Counted from the first letter of the stretch, positions 26,228 through 35,542 are shown. The stretch is 64,000 bases of DNA from an uncultured Lachnospiraceae bacterium (GCA_910578335.1 CAJTPU010000007.1:1-64000), one strand, 5' to 3'. A program made the numbers and translations. Notes: generated by a model not told the origin, from the letters alone.

Positions 26228-28342
26228 ATGGCAGTAAAAAAAGGCAGTTTGTCAATCAACAGCGATAATATTTTTCCGATTATTAAGAAGTGGTTGTATT
26301 CAGACCATGACATTTTCTACAGAGAGATGATTTCTAACGGCTGTGATGCCATCACCAAGCTGCAGCGGCTGGATATGATGGGAGAATATGCGCTGCCGGA
26401 CGGCTACAAGGCAAAAATTGATGTAGTAGTGGACCCGGAAAAGAAAACACTGTCCTTTACGGACAATGGTCTTGGTATGACGGCAGAAGAAGTAGAGGAG
26501 TATATCAATCAGATTGCGTTTTCGGGTGCAACGGATTTTATTGAAAAATATAAGGACAAGGGCAGTGCGGAACAGATTATCGGACACTTTGGACTGGGCT
26601 TTTATTCGGCGTTTATGGTGGCGGATGAGGTGCATATTGACACGCTTTCCTACAAGGAGGGAGCGGTGCCGGTTCATTGGGAGTGCGACGGCGGTACGGA
26701 ATTTTCGATGGAAGACGGGGAGAGAACCGAGGTAGGTACGACAATTACCCTGTTTTTGATGGAGGATTGTCTGGAGTTCTGTAATGAGTACAGGGCGAGG
26801 GAGGTTATTAAGAAGTATTGTTCCTTTATGCCTACCGAAATCTACTTAAGCAAAGCGGGAAATACGGAAACCCAGACTATCAATGCAGAAGAAAAGCTGG
26901 ATACGGATACCGTGATAGAGACGATTCAGTCAGAGAAGGAAGACGAGCCGGAAAAGCTGAAGATTGCAAAGCGTCCGGAGCTTTTAAATGATACGACACC
27001 TCTGTGGACGAAAAATCCCAGCGAGTGTACGAAGGAAGATTATCTTGCTTTTTACCGCAAGGTACTTCAGGATTACAAGGAGCCGTTGTTCTGGATACAC
27101 CTGAATATGGATTATCCGTTTAACTTAAAGGGCATACTCTATTTCCCCAAAATCAACATGGAGTATGAGTCTATCGAAGGGACAATCAAGCTCTACAACA
27201 ATCAGGTGTTTATCGCAGACAATATCAAAGAGGTTATCCCTGAATTTTTGATGCTGTTAAAGGGTGTGATAGACTGTCCGGATTTGCCGCTGAATGTTTC
27301 CAGAAGCGCGCTGCAGAACGATGGATTTGTAAAAAAGATTTCCGATTACATCAGCAAGCGAGTGGCGGATAAGCTGGCGGGCATGTGCAAGACGGAAAAG
27401 GAAGAATATGAAAAATATTGGGATGATATCAGCCCGTTTATCAAATTCGGCTGCCTGAAGGATGATAAGTTCTGCGAGAAGATGACGGACTACATTCTCT
27501 TTAAAAACTTAGAGGGCAATTATATGACGCTGCCGGAGTGCCTTGAGGTGAACAAGACGGACCCTGACGAAGTGGATACAGAGGATGGCTCCAAGGCAGA
27601 AACTGCAGCGGACGGCGAAGGCGGCAGCGAGACTGCAACGGACGAGGACGGCAACAAGGTGGAGGCTGAAATCGTAGACGACGGCAGCGATGCGGACGGT
27701 GCAGAGGATGAAGAGCCGGAGGAGAAGAAGGAAAAGACCATCTACTATGTGACGGATGAGCAACAGCAGAGCCAGTACATCAATATGTTTAAGGCGGCAA
27801 AGATGGATGCCGTGATACTGTCACATAATATTGACCAGCCCTTTGTTTCCCAGCTTGAGGCAAAGAACGAGGGCATCAAATTCCAGAGAATCGATGCGGA
27901 CCTGACGGATACTTTCAAGGCAAAGACCTCCAAGAAGGCAGAGGAGGAGATGAAGGCACAGGCGGAGAGTATCAGCAAAATCATGAAGAAGGTGCTGAAA
28001 AAGGAGAAGCTGGAGGTAAAGATTGAGAAGCTGAAAAACAAGAAGATATCCTCCATGATTACCCTGTCCGAGGAAAGCCGCCGTATGCAGGATATGATGA
28101 AAATGTATTCTATGAACGGAGCCGGCTTAGGCGACTTTGGAACGGAGGGAGAAACCCTTATTTTAAATGCAAATCATCCGCTGGTACAGTATGTGACGGC
28201 GCATCAGGACGATAAGAATGTGCAGATGATATGCGAGCAGCTTTATGATTTGGCAAAACTGCAGCACGCGCCCTTAAGTCCCGAGGATATGACCAAGTTT
28301 GTAGCGCGAAGCAACGATATTATGCTGCTGCTTGCCAAATAA
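26228..28342 (+). CDS. htpG: Hsp90-family chaperone HtpG
   Basis: A 704-residue ATP-dependent chaperone. The GHKL ATPase motifs are REMISNGCDAITK, DNGLGMT and GHFGLGFYSAFM. The middle domain carries NVSRSALQ, and the C-terminal dimer domain ends near NDIMLLLAK. An acidic low-complexity block of about 65 residues (roughly 441-505, Asp/Glu/Gly/Ala-rich) interrupts the middle domain, making the protein longer than the usual ~625 residues. The ATG at 26228 follows GGGAG. Transcription is under CIRCE/HrcA control. Confidence 0.95.
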   Translation: MAVKKGSLSINSDNIFPIIKKWLYSDHDIFYREMISNGCDAITKLQRLDMMGEYALPDGYKAKIDVVVDPEKKTLSFTDNGLGMTAEEVEEYINQIAFSGATDFIEKYKDKGSAEQIIGHFGLGFYSAFMVADEVHIDTLSYKEGAVPVHWECDGGTEFSMEDGERTEVGTTITLFLMEDCLEFCNEYRAREVIKKYCSFMPTEIYLSKAGNTETQTINAEEKLDTDTVIETIQSEKEDEPEKLKIAKRPELLNDTTPLWTKNPSECTKEDYLAFYRKVLQDYKEPLFWIHLNMDYPFNLKGILYFPKINMEYESIEGTIKLYNNQVFIADNIKEVIPEFLMLLKGVIDCPDLPLNVSRSALQNDGFVKKISDYISKRVADKLAGMCKTEKEEYEKYWDDISPFIKFGCLKDDKFCEKMTDYILFKNLEGNYMTLPECLEVNKTDPDEVDTEDGSKAETAADGEGGSETATDEDGNKVEAEIVDDGSDADGAEDEEPEEKKEKTIYYVTDEQQQSQYINMFKAAKMDAVILSHNIDQPFVSQLEAKNEGIKFQRIDADLTDTFKAKTSKKAEEEMKAQAESISKIMKKVLKKEKLEVKIEKLKNKKISSMITLSEESRRMQDMMKMYSMNGAGLGDFGTEGETLILNANHPLVQYVTAHQDDKNVQMICEQLYDLAKLQHAPLSPEDMTKFVARSNDIMLLLAK

Positions 28343-28446
28343 CTGCGCAAGTTATGCTCGCATGACTTTAGTACCAACGGTAATCAGGGGTTCACTTATG
28401 GAGTATACAAGTTACACAATTCGAAACGCTGATTAGCCGGTCCCGA

Positions 28447-28584
28447 ATTGTGCATGTCAGATATTCCATAAGCAGACTCTTAAAAAACGCCGGCACTTAG
28501 CTGCCGTCCTTTGGCAGCTTATGTACCGCTGCGTTTTTTACGAAGCGAAAGCGGGTCTGTGTTGGAATATCTGACATGCACAAT
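28447..28584 (+). repeat. 138-bp structured palindromic repeat, copy 1
   Basis: Outer arms of 22 nt are exact complements (28447-28468 and 28563-28584). Inside, AAAAAACGC pairs with GCGTTTTTT and AGCTGCC with GGCAGCT, giving a nested cruciform. A second copy in the opposite orientation is at 31344-31481. It follows htpG and fills most of 28343-28649; it may also end htpG transcription. Confidence 0.85.
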
Positions 28585-28649
28585 GACACTTGTATAGATA
28601 CTATATTTCGTAATCACTGAGAACCATAAAAGGGAAAGGAGCCGCCGCA

Positions 28650-29153
28650 ATGCATGATAAGCTGACACGGAGCGATATTGCGCGCATGGAAGAAGAAATT
28701 GAACACAGAAAGCTGGTTCTGCGTCCGCAGCTCTTGGAGCATGTGAAAGAGGCAAGGGCGCACGGCGACCTCAGTGAAAATTTTGAATACCATGCGGCAA
28801 AGCGGGAAAAAAACAAAAACGAGAGCCGTATCCGTTTTCTGGAGCGTATGATACGTACTGCCGAAGTGATTTCCGATGCTTCGGCGGAGGACGAAGTGGG
28901 CATCAACAATACGGTGACGGTAGAGTTTACAGAAGACGGCAGCATCGAGGTCTTTAAAATCGTGACAACCGTGCGCGGCAATTCGCTGGAGGGGCTTATC
29001 AGCAATGAATCACCGTTGGGAAAGGCGCTGCTCGGTCATAAGGAAGGGGATACCGTACATGTGCAGGTAAACGATACGGTTTCGTATGATGTGCGAATCA
29101 AAAAGATAGACAATACGGTGGATGACGGCTCCGATAAGCTGAGGAGCTTTTAA
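28650..29153 (+). CDS. GreA-family transcription factor
   Basis: A 167-residue GreA/GreB-type protein that enters the RNA polymerase secondary channel and stimulates cleavage of backtracked RNA. The N-terminal coiled coil carries ARAHGDLSENFEYHAAK, with the acidic tip residues needed for cleavage. The C-terminal FKBP-like domain has SPLGKALLGHKEGDTV. AAAGGAG precedes the ATG. The sequence is less like canonical greA near the N-terminus and may be a paralogue. It ends in a strong terminator. Confidence 0.9.
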   Translation: MHDKLTRSDIARMEEEIEHRKLVLRPQLLEHVKEARAHGDLSENFEYHAAKREKNKNESRIRFLERMIRTAEVISDASAEDEVGINNTVTVEFTEDGSIEVFKIVTTVRGNSLEGLISNESPLGKALLGHKEGDTVHVQVNDTVSYDVRIKKIDNTVDDGSDKLRSF

Positions 29154-29161
29154 GAAAAAAC

Positions 29162-29195
29162 AAAGCCGGCTGCGGGTTGCTGCAGCCGGCTTTTT
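29162..29195. terminator. Rho-independent terminator, probably bidirectional
   Basis: AAAGCCGGCTGC (29162-29173) pairs with GCAGCCGGCTTT (29182-29193), with T run on one side and A-rich sequence on the other. It separates the convergent GreA-family and DegV genes. Confidence 0.88.
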
Positions 29196-29228
29196 GCTTT
29201 ATGATAAGTCCGTTAAAGGTATGATGGT

Positions 29229-30137
29229 TTAAAGGGCGCGCTCCACAATGCCGAAGCCCAAAGGATAGGGACCTGTGTGTACGCTTATGGTAGCGCCAAT
29301 CTGGTATATGGGCAGCTCCTGCGGCGTAAGGGGGGAGCTGTTTTTTAATCTGCTGTTGATAACGGACAGCGCCAGCGCCTTAAATTCTTCTGCCTCCGCC
29401 CTGTCGTACCCAAACCCGATGTCAAGGCTGTAGGAGTGGATATCCTTTCCGGTCTCTTTCAGATAGTCTAACAGGAGCTCAATCACCTTTTCCATGGATT
29501 TGCTGCGGCTTCTGGTGATGCCGGAAGGGAAAATTTCCCCCTCCTTCAAGGTGATAAGCGGCTTGATGCCAAGGATGGAACCGGCAAGACCGGTCAGCTT
29601 TCCGATACGTCCGCCATGCTTTAAGTATTCCATATTGCCGACCGTAAAAAAGATTCTGCCGGTTGACTTGATGGCTTCCAGACGCTTTACCGTTGCTTCA
29701 TAATCCCAGCCTGCTTCCTGCAGTTTGGCAGCCTCCAGTACGTAAATACCCTGCAATACCGTGTTGATGGTGGAGTCGATAACCGTGATTTTGGCAGAAG
29801 GGTACGATTCCAGAATCATATCCTTTGCGGTCAGGGCGGACTGCATGGAACCGCTGAATTTGGTGGTGATGCAGATACAGATAATGGGAACCCCGTCCTT
29901 TGCCAAAGGCTCGAACACATCTGCATAATCCTGTACGGAGGGCATGGAGGATTTGGGAAAAACCTTGGGATTTTTCACCATTTTCTCATAAAAATCTCTT
30001 ATGCCGATTTCCTCAATTTCTTTGAAGTAGGTTTGGTTGTCAAAAGAAACATAAAAAGGAACCACTAAAAGATTTTTTTCCTTTGCCAGTTCGGGGGATA
30101 AATCACAGGAGCCGTCGGTAATAATCTGATATTTCAT
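29229..30137 (-). CDS. DegV-family fatty-acid-binding protein
   Basis: A 302-residue cytoplasmic protein. DegV landmarks are ITDGSCDLSPELAKE at the N-terminus, PSVQDY, ICITTKFSGSMQSA and GGRIGKLTGLAGSILGIKP. The family binds fatty acids and feeds phospholipid synthesis through fatty acid kinase. AAAGGG precedes the ATG. Transcription starts from the promoter at 30202-30230. It is probably monocistronic. Confidence 0.9.
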   Translation of the reverse strand: MKYQIITDGSCDLSPELAKEKNLLVVPFYVSFDNQTYFKEIEEIGIRDFYEKMVKNPKVFPKSSMPSVQDYADVFEPLAKDGVPIICICITTKFSGSMQSALTAKDMILESYPSAKITVIDSTINTVLQGIYVLEAAKLQEAGWDYEATVKRLEAIKSTGRIFFTVGNMEYLKHGGRIGKLTGLAGSILGIKPLITLKEGEIFPSGITRSRSKSMEKVIELLLDYLKETGKDIHSYSLDIGFGYDRAEAEEFKALALSVINSRLKNSSPLTPQELPIYQIGATISVHTGPYPLGFGIVERAL

Positions 30138-30201
30138 AAAAAACCCTTTCTAAAACAATCTGTACAATACTATATTGACGCATTTGTGTTTCTCGTAGAG
30201 T

Positions 30202-30230
30202 ATTATAATACATCAGATTAAAAGTGTCCA
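30202..30230 (-). promoter_or_regulatory. degV-type gene promoter
   Basis: On the minus strand, TGGACA (30225-30230) and TATAAT (30202-30207) are 17 bp apart. The -10 lies inside the perfect palindrome GTATTATAATAC (30200-30211), a possible operator. Confidence 0.65.
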
Positions 30231-30274
30231 TACCTTTCGTGGTTTTAATAACTACATTCCGTAATTCTGTCGGA

Positions 30275-31159
30275 CTACCTGTTTTTCAAAGCAATGCTGT
30301 GTACTTTCAAGAACTCAACTGCGATGTCGGACAGCCTGTATTCCTTGTTTGTGACAAAAGCGCTTGTGACATACATGTACGGGTCGTCAATTTTTTTGAT
30401 AACCATATCGCCTGCAAGGTCCTTATCGTCGTCCGTCATGGAAACCAGTGCAACGCTGCCGAAGGAGCGCGCCCATTCGATAGCGGTGGTCTTGGGCGAG
30501 GTGATAATGGCGATATTGGGGGAAAGAAGCTGGTGCCCAAATGCCGTATTTACAATACTCAGGCAGTCAAAGGGAACAGAGAGGTTGTAGGCATGAAGCT
30601 GGCTTATCTTCAGTTTCCCTTTTCCCTCGGAAAGCGGATGTTCCTTTGGAAATACGGCAACAATATCTTCGTGCTCATAAGGATATACGGACAGAGGACC
30701 ATAACTTGGGATGCCGGAGCGTATCAGACCGATTTCGGTGATGCCGTTTAACACATTGGGAATGACGTATTCGCTGGGAACCTCATACAAATCGTAGTTG
30801 ACCTTCGGGTGTTTTTCCATGAAGGGGTCAAAAAACTTATGGAGGAAGTAAGGCGAGTTACCGGCAGGTATGGAGATTTTCAACATTTCGGCAAAGCCGG
30901 TCTTGCTGTTATTGATATCGTTGCGCAGGCTTTCCTCTATACGGCACATTTCCTTTGCCTTGCGGTAAAACATGCGCCCTGCCTCTGTCAGCTCCAGAGA
31001 ACGGCTGCCGCGGATGACAAGCTGCGCGCCATAGTTCTTTTCAATATTTTTAAGCTGATTGCTGAGAGAAGGCTGCGCAATCAAAAGCTTGTTGGCTGCG
31101 GAAAGAATGCTCCCGCTTTCTACAATGGCAACAAAATTTTTGTAAGAATCTAAAGTCAT
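30275..31159 (-). CDS. LysR-family transcriptional regulator
   Basis: A 294-residue regulator. The N-terminal winged helix reads IVESGSILSAANKLLIAQPS and LSNQLKNIEKNYG. The effector-binding half runs from ~90 to the end. The start at 31159 (MTLDSYK) has TGAGG just upstream; longer starts do not. It is divergent from the purine salvage operon, the natural candidate target, but a 207-bp repeat insertion now lies between them. Confidence 0.9.
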   Translation of the reverse strand: MTLDSYKNFVAIVESGSILSAANKLLIAQPSLSNQLKNIEKNYGAQLVIRGSRSLELTEAGRMFYRKAKEMCRIEESLRNDINNSKTGFAEMLKISIPAGNSPYFLHKFFDPFMEKHPKVNYDLYEVPSEYVIPNVLNGITEIGLIRSGIPSYGPLSVYPYEHEDIVAVFPKEHPLSEGKGKLKISQLHAYNLSVPFDCLSIVNTAFGHQLLSPNIAIITSPKTTAIEWARSFGSVALVSMTDDDKDLAGDMVIKKIDDPYMYVTSAFVTNKEYRLSDIAVEFLKVHSIALKNR

Positions 31160-31297
31160 GGTTTTCCTCATTTCTGCGCTGCTTTGTTGCAGAAAGCCAT
31201 ACATGGCGAAACCATATATAGGCTACGAGTTTGTGGCAAGCAGCGCGCAGGCACAAATCTCGTGATTAAAAAAATTCTCAATCTTTCTCCTTTGGTG

Positions 31298-31530
31298 TGT
31301 AATGTGATAGGTAGTTGCGCAACGTAGTGATTATGCTGTTGTCATTGTGCATATGGTATATTCCACCACAGACCCGCTTTCGCTTCATAAAAAACGCAGC
31401 GGTACATAAGCTGCCAAAGGACGGCAGCTAAGTGCCGGCGTTTTTTAAGAGTCTGCTTATGGAATATACCATATGCACAATTCGGGACTGGAAAATCGAC
31501 GTTTCGCAATCACCTAATGTAATGTGATAG
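31298..31530. repeat. 13-bp direct repeats bracketing repeat copy 2
   Basis: TGTAATGTGATAG occurs at 31298-31310 and again at 31518-31530. The 207 bp between them contains the structured repeat at 31344-31481. The geometry is that of a target-site duplication or a recombination scar. Nothing else is visible in the rest of 31160-31560. Confidence 0.6.
31344..31481 (-). repeat. 138-bp structured palindromic repeat, copy 2
   Basis: It is the reverse-orientation partner of 28447-28584 and the same length. The core is almost identical. The outer 22-nt arms (31344-31365 and 31460-31481) are again exact complements, yet six bases differ from copy 1 on both sides: copy 1 has GTCAGA where copy 2 has ATGGTA, each matched by its own complement. 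Confidence 0.85.
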
Positions 31531-31672
31531 GGTAGCTGGTAATAGAGCGGTATAGATATACTACAAACGCTATATTACCCACGTGATAATAATAATTTTA
31601 TTATATATTATTTCAATATATAATGCAATTAGATTTTTCGACATAAGGTTTTAAAATTTTCAGGGCTTAGGG

Positions 31673-31718
31673 AAAGCAAAGGCACAATGTGGGGATACAT
31701 TGTACCTTTGCTTTTCTT
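31673..31718 (+). terminator. Terminator-like hairpin in the leader of the purine operon
   Basis: AAAGCAAAGG and ACAATGT (31673-31690) pair with ACATTGT and CCTTTGCTTT (31697-31714), 17 bp with one mismatch, GGGGAT loop and CTTTTCTT tail. It ends about 20 bases before the ATG at 31739. Upstream, TATAAT at 31619-31624 is a possible -10, so the hairpin may act as an attenuator. No purine riboswitch fits. Confidence 0.6.
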
Positions 31719-31738
31719 ACGCGGAATGAGAGGAAATC

Positions 31739-32308
31739 ATGGATAAATATTATGAGTTGAGAGTATGCGGGCTCACAAGAAAGCTTCCTTTTGTGGATAT
31801 GGCGGATGGGACGGCGTACGCCAGTTTTGTGGTTATCAGCGATACGGAGTTGATTGAAAAGGCGGGCGGGGCGCTTGCCGGGAAAGCAAACGGTGCGGAT
31901 ATTGTGCTTACCATCGAAGCAAAAGGGATTGCCCTTGCCTATGAAATATCGAGGCGGCTTTCCATGCAGGAATTTGTGGTAGTCAGAAAGAGCGTCAAGC
32001 CCTATATCAAGGAGTATTTAAAGGACAGTGTCCATTCCATCACCACCGACGGGGAGCAGCAGATTTTTCTGGACGGGACGGATGCGGACAAGCTGCGCGG
32101 AAAGCGGGTCGCCATTGTGGATGACGTGATTTCCAAGGGCGAATCACTGGCGGCGGCGGAGAGGCTGGTCGCGGCGGCAGGCGGCGAGGTCTGTGCAAAG
32201 CTTGCCATACTGGCGGAAGGAAAGGCGGCGGAAAGAAGCGATATTACCTATCTGGAAAAACTGCCGCTGTTTCAAAAAGGAGGCGGCGGATATGAAATAC
32301 TTGCTTAG
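31739..32308 (+). CDS. Purine phosphoribosyltransferase (adenine/xanthine type)
   Basis: A 189-residue type I phosphoribosyltransferase. The PRPP loop is VAIVDDVISKGES, and TIEAKGIALAYEISRRL is the preceding substrate-side region. It resembles Apt/Xpt; which base it uses is not certain. GAGAGGAAATC precedes the ATG. It overlaps the adenine deaminase gene by 17 bp and probably salvages the base that the deaminase or the permease supplies. Confidence 0.85.
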   Translation: MDKYYELRVCGLTRKLPFVDMADGTAYASFVVISDTELIEKAGGALAGKANGADIVLTIEAKGIALAYEISRRLSMQEFVVVRKSVKPYIKEYLKDSVHSITTDGEQQIFLDGTDADKLRGKRVAIVDDVISKGESLAAAERLVAAAGGEVCAKLAILAEGKAAERSDITYLEKLPLFQKGGGGYEILA

Positions 32309-34091
32309 AAACGTAAACCTTCTGGAGGTAGAGCGCGGGGAAATCATAAAAACGGATATCCTGATGGAAAACGGTGTCTTTGCGCGGATAGAGCCGGATA
32401 TCAAGCCGGCAGAGATAGAAGACGTCTGCGAGGCGGCAGAGAGGGTGTGCAAAGCGTCAGAACCGGAGGGCAGGGCAGAAGCGTCTGCAGGCGGGGCGGC
32501 GTCTAAAGGCGGCACGCTGGAGGCACAGAAGGTGCAGGAAATTTTCTGCGACGGGCTTTTTGCACTGCCGGGGCTGATTGACGCCCATTCCCATGTGGAG
32601 CTGAGTATGCTTTCCAGCGCGTCCTTTGCGGAGGCGCTGCTGCAAAAGGGCACCACGGCGGCTGTGTTAGATGCGCACGATGCCGTTAATGTACTGGGTG
32701 TGCGCGGCGCGGCATATTTGATGAAAGAAATGGCACATACGCCGCTTACGCCTGTGTGGATGGCTTCGCCCTGTGTGCCCTCCGCGCCGGGATACGAGGA
32801 CTGCTTCGGGCAGATAGAGCTTGCGGACATCAGAACCATGATTGAAGAATACGGTATGTACGGCATTGCGGAGGCGATGGATTTTCACCGTGTGATAGAA
32901 AGAGAAGCTTCTCTTGCTGCGATTCTTGCATATGCAAGAAAAAAGGGGCTCTTCATAGACGGTCACGCGCCCTGCGTGCGGGGGGAAGCACTGGACGACT
33001 ATATTGCGGCAGGCGTAAGGACGGACCACGAGAGCGTTACCGTGGAAGAAATGCTGGAAAAATATGAAAAAGGCATGTATGTAATTGTGCGCAGAGGGTC
33101 CTTGCAAGAGCCGGCAAGTGCGAAGGAGCTGCTTGAGAAGGTGGGGGAGACGGAGCGTGTGCTTCTGTCCACTGACGGCTGCATTACCGTGCAGGATATG
33201 CTGGCGCACGGGCATATGAATTACGCTCTCGCCCAGCTTGTAGCGGAAGGCGTGGAGCCCATGCGTGCCGTCAGAATGGCGACGCTCTATCCGGCAAAAG
33301 CCTACGGCTTATCCCATATGGGTTCCGTGGCGGTGGGAAAAAAGGCGGATTTGCTGCTGGTAAAGGATTTGCGGGATTTTGAAGCAGTCTCCGTGTATGT
33401 GGACGGTATGCCTCTTTGGCCCGCCTACGAGAGGGAGGCTTTTCCCGAGGAGGTTATCCATTCCCTGCATCACAGAGTTTTTGTAAAGCAGGATATGGAG
33501 ATAGCGGTTCCGGAGGGAGCAAAAGAGGTGCAGGCGGTGGTGCTTGCCATTGTGGACGGCACGCTGGAGACCAGAAAAGAAGAAAAAATACTGCGTTCGG
33601 AGGCGGATAAATTATGCCTGCCGGCGGATATCCTATACTGTGCGGTAGCGGACCGCTACAGAAAAGAAGGGAGCGTCGGAACGGGGCTTGTGTGCGGCGC
33701 CGGCGCCTTTCGCGGAGCGGTGGCGGGCTCCATTGCACAGGATACCCAGAATCTGATAGGGCTTGGAAGTGACGGGGAGGATATTTGTCTCGCCATGAAC
33801 GAGGTGTTAAAAAGACAGGGCGGCGTTGCCTTTGTGCAGGACGGAGAGGTGAAGGCATTTCTGGCGCTGCCGGTTATGGGCATCCTGAGCCAGAAGCCGG
33901 CGGCGGATTTTGCAGAGGAGGTACAAAACCTGAATCTTTTGCTGAGAGAGGCGGGAATGACGCTGTCAAATCCGCTGCTTACCTTAAGCCTGCAGATACC
34001 GCTGGCAGTTATTCCCGAGCTTGCCATTACGAACAGAGGCTTGCTTGACGTTGCACAAAACAGGTTTATTCCGGTCTGCAGACCGGTTTAG
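32292..34091 (+). CDS. Adenine deaminase
   Basis: A 599-residue amidohydrolase that converts adenine to hypoxanthine. The metal motif is IDAHSHVELSM. GHAPCVRGEALDDYIAAGVR, TDHESV and LSTDGCI follow, all typical of the Ade family, and the C-terminal domain carries GLGSDGEDICLAMNE. The ATG at 32292 follows AAAGGAGGCGG. It contains no signal peptide. The central gene of the purine salvage operon. Confidence 0.93.
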   Translation: MKYLLRNVNLLEVERGEIIKTDILMENGVFARIEPDIKPAEIEDVCEAAERVCKASEPEGRAEASAGGAASKGGTLEAQKVQEIFCDGLFALPGLIDAHSHVELSMLSSASFAEALLQKGTTAAVLDAHDAVNVLGVRGAAYLMKEMAHTPLTPVWMASPCVPSAPGYEDCFGQIELADIRTMIEEYGMYGIAEAMDFHRVIEREASLAAILAYARKKGLFIDGHAPCVRGEALDDYIAAGVRTDHESVTVEEMLEKYEKGMYVIVRRGSLQEPASAKELLEKVGETERVLLSTDGCITVQDMLAHGHMNYALAQLVAEGVEPMRAVRMATLYPAKAYGLSHMGSVAVGKKADLLLVKDLRDFEAVSVYVDGMPLWPAYEREAFPEEVIHSLHHRVFVKQDMEIAVPEGAKEVQAVVLAIVDGTLETRKEEKILRSEADKLCLPADILYCAVADRYRKEGSVGTGLVCGAGAFRGAVAGSIAQDTQNLIGLGSDGEDICLAMNEVLKRQGGVAFVQDGEVKAFLALPVMGILSQKPAADFAEEVQNLNLLLREAGMTLSNPLLTLSLQIPLAVIPELAITNRGLLDVAQNRFIPVCRPV

Positions 34092-34127
34092 ATAGGAAAC
34101 CAAGGAAAAAGAGAGGACAAGACAAAA

Positions 34128-35510
34128 ATGGAAAAGTTTTTTAAGCTGAAAGAAAACGGTACCAGCGTCAAAATTGAAGTGATTGCGGGTATCACCACCT
34201 TTGTTACCATGGCGTATATTATCATGGTAAACCCCAACATGCTGGCGACGCCCTTTGAAGGAACTCCCATGCATGACAAAGTAGTAAACGGCGTGTTCTT
34301 TGCCACTTGTATCGCCGCGTTTATCGGCACCTTCCTGATGGGCGTGCTGGCAAAAATGCCTTTTGCGCAGGCGCCGGGCATGGGTATGAATGCGTTTTTC
34401 ACTTATACGGTTATGCTGGGAATGGGCTACTCCTATCAGGCGGCGCTGGCGATGGTGTTTATCTCGGGTATGCTCTTTATCTTCATTACCCTCTGCTCTT
34501 TTAGGGAAAAGGTGGTAATGGCAATTCCCAAAAATATCAAAGTCGCCATATCGGTGGGTATCGGGTTGTTTTTAGCCTTTATCGGCTTCCAGAATGCGGG
34601 GCTTGTGGTGCTGAATCAGGATACCATGGTTTCCATGGTGGACTTTTCCACCTACGCAGAGAATCCGCAGGCATGCTTTGGCGCGATTCTTGCCTTCCTT
34701 GGCGTCATCCTGACGACGGTGCTCTACAAAAAGAAGGTGACGGGCTCCATCCTAATCAGTATTTTTGTCATTACGATTCTGGGTATTTTTACCGGCAACA
34801 CGGTGTTTGAAGGCTTTTCCTTCAATTTTGGCGCACAGGCGAAGGATTTTGCAGAGGTTTCTCTTTTTGCCTGCTTTGCCGGTTTCCGCGAGCTGTTTAC
34901 GGGCAGCAGCATTGGACAGGCGGTTTTAACGCTGATTATGTTGATTATCACCTTCTCCATGGTGGATATGTTTGACACTCTGGGAACCTTGATTGGTACG
35001 GCGAAATCTGCCAATATGCTGGATAAGGACGGCAACATTCCCAACGGCAAAAAGAGCCTTTTATGCGACGCCATTGCGACAGTGGGCGGCGCCATGGTGG
35101 GTTCCTCGACCGTTACTACTTATGGAGAGTGCATTGCCGGCATCAGCGTAGGCGGACGCACCGGGCTGACTTCTGTTGTGACGGCAGTGTTATTCCTCTT
35201 TGCGCTTGTATTTGCGCCTTTTGTGGGAGTCGTACCGAGCTGCGCAACTGCGCCGGCTCTGATTTTTATCGGCGGTCTGCTGCTGGGTGCCATCAAGGAC
35301 ATGGAATTTGACGATATGAGCGAGGCGATTCCCGCATATCTCACTCTGATTATGATGCCGCTTACCTACTCCATTGCCAACGGCATTGCCATCGGTCTGA
35401 TTTCTTATACTTTGATTAAATTATTTACAGGTAAAGTAAAAGAGTTGAATGTACTGACGGTGATACTGTCCGTGTTGTTTATTATCAGGTACGCGATGAT
35501 TTCCCTGTAA
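34128..35510 (+). CDS. NCS2-family purine permease (AzgA/PbuG-like)
   Basis: A 460-residue membrane transporter with about 12-13 hydrophobic segments. Family landmarks are EVIAGITTFVTMAYIIMVNP, FAQAPGMGMNAFFTY, DMFDTLGTLIG and GSSTVTTYGE. It imports adenine, guanine or hypoxanthine with protons. It follows the phosphoribosyltransferase and adenine deaminase, completing uptake and salvage. AGAGAGGA precedes the ATG. Confidence 0.92.
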   Translation: MEKFFKLKENGTSVKIEVIAGITTFVTMAYIIMVNPNMLATPFEGTPMHDKVVNGVFFATCIAAFIGTFLMGVLAKMPFAQAPGMGMNAFFTYTVMLGMGYSYQAALAMVFISGMLFIFITLCSFREKVVMAIPKNIKVAISVGIGLFLAFIGFQNAGLVVLNQDTMVSMVDFSTYAENPQACFGAILAFLGVILTTVLYKKKVTGSILISIFVITILGIFTGNTVFEGFSFNFGAQAKDFAEVSLFACFAGFRELFTGSSIGQAVLTLIMLIITFSMVDMFDTLGTLIGTAKSANMLDKDGNIPNGKKSLLCDAIATVGGAMVGSSTVTTYGECIAGISVGGRTGLTSVVTAVLFLFALVFAPFVGVVPSCATAPALIFIGGLLLGAIKDMEFDDMSEAIPAYLTLIMMPLTYSIANGIAIGLISYTLIKLFTGKVKELNVLTVILSVLFIIRYAMISL

Positions 35511-35542
35511 TGCAGAAAACGCAGTAAAGAAAGCATCAATAC

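Noticed and set aside
31540..31738. Purine riboswitch before the salvage operon
   Set aside because: The conserved purine-aptamer loops and three-way junction are not visible; only a terminator-like hairpin is present.
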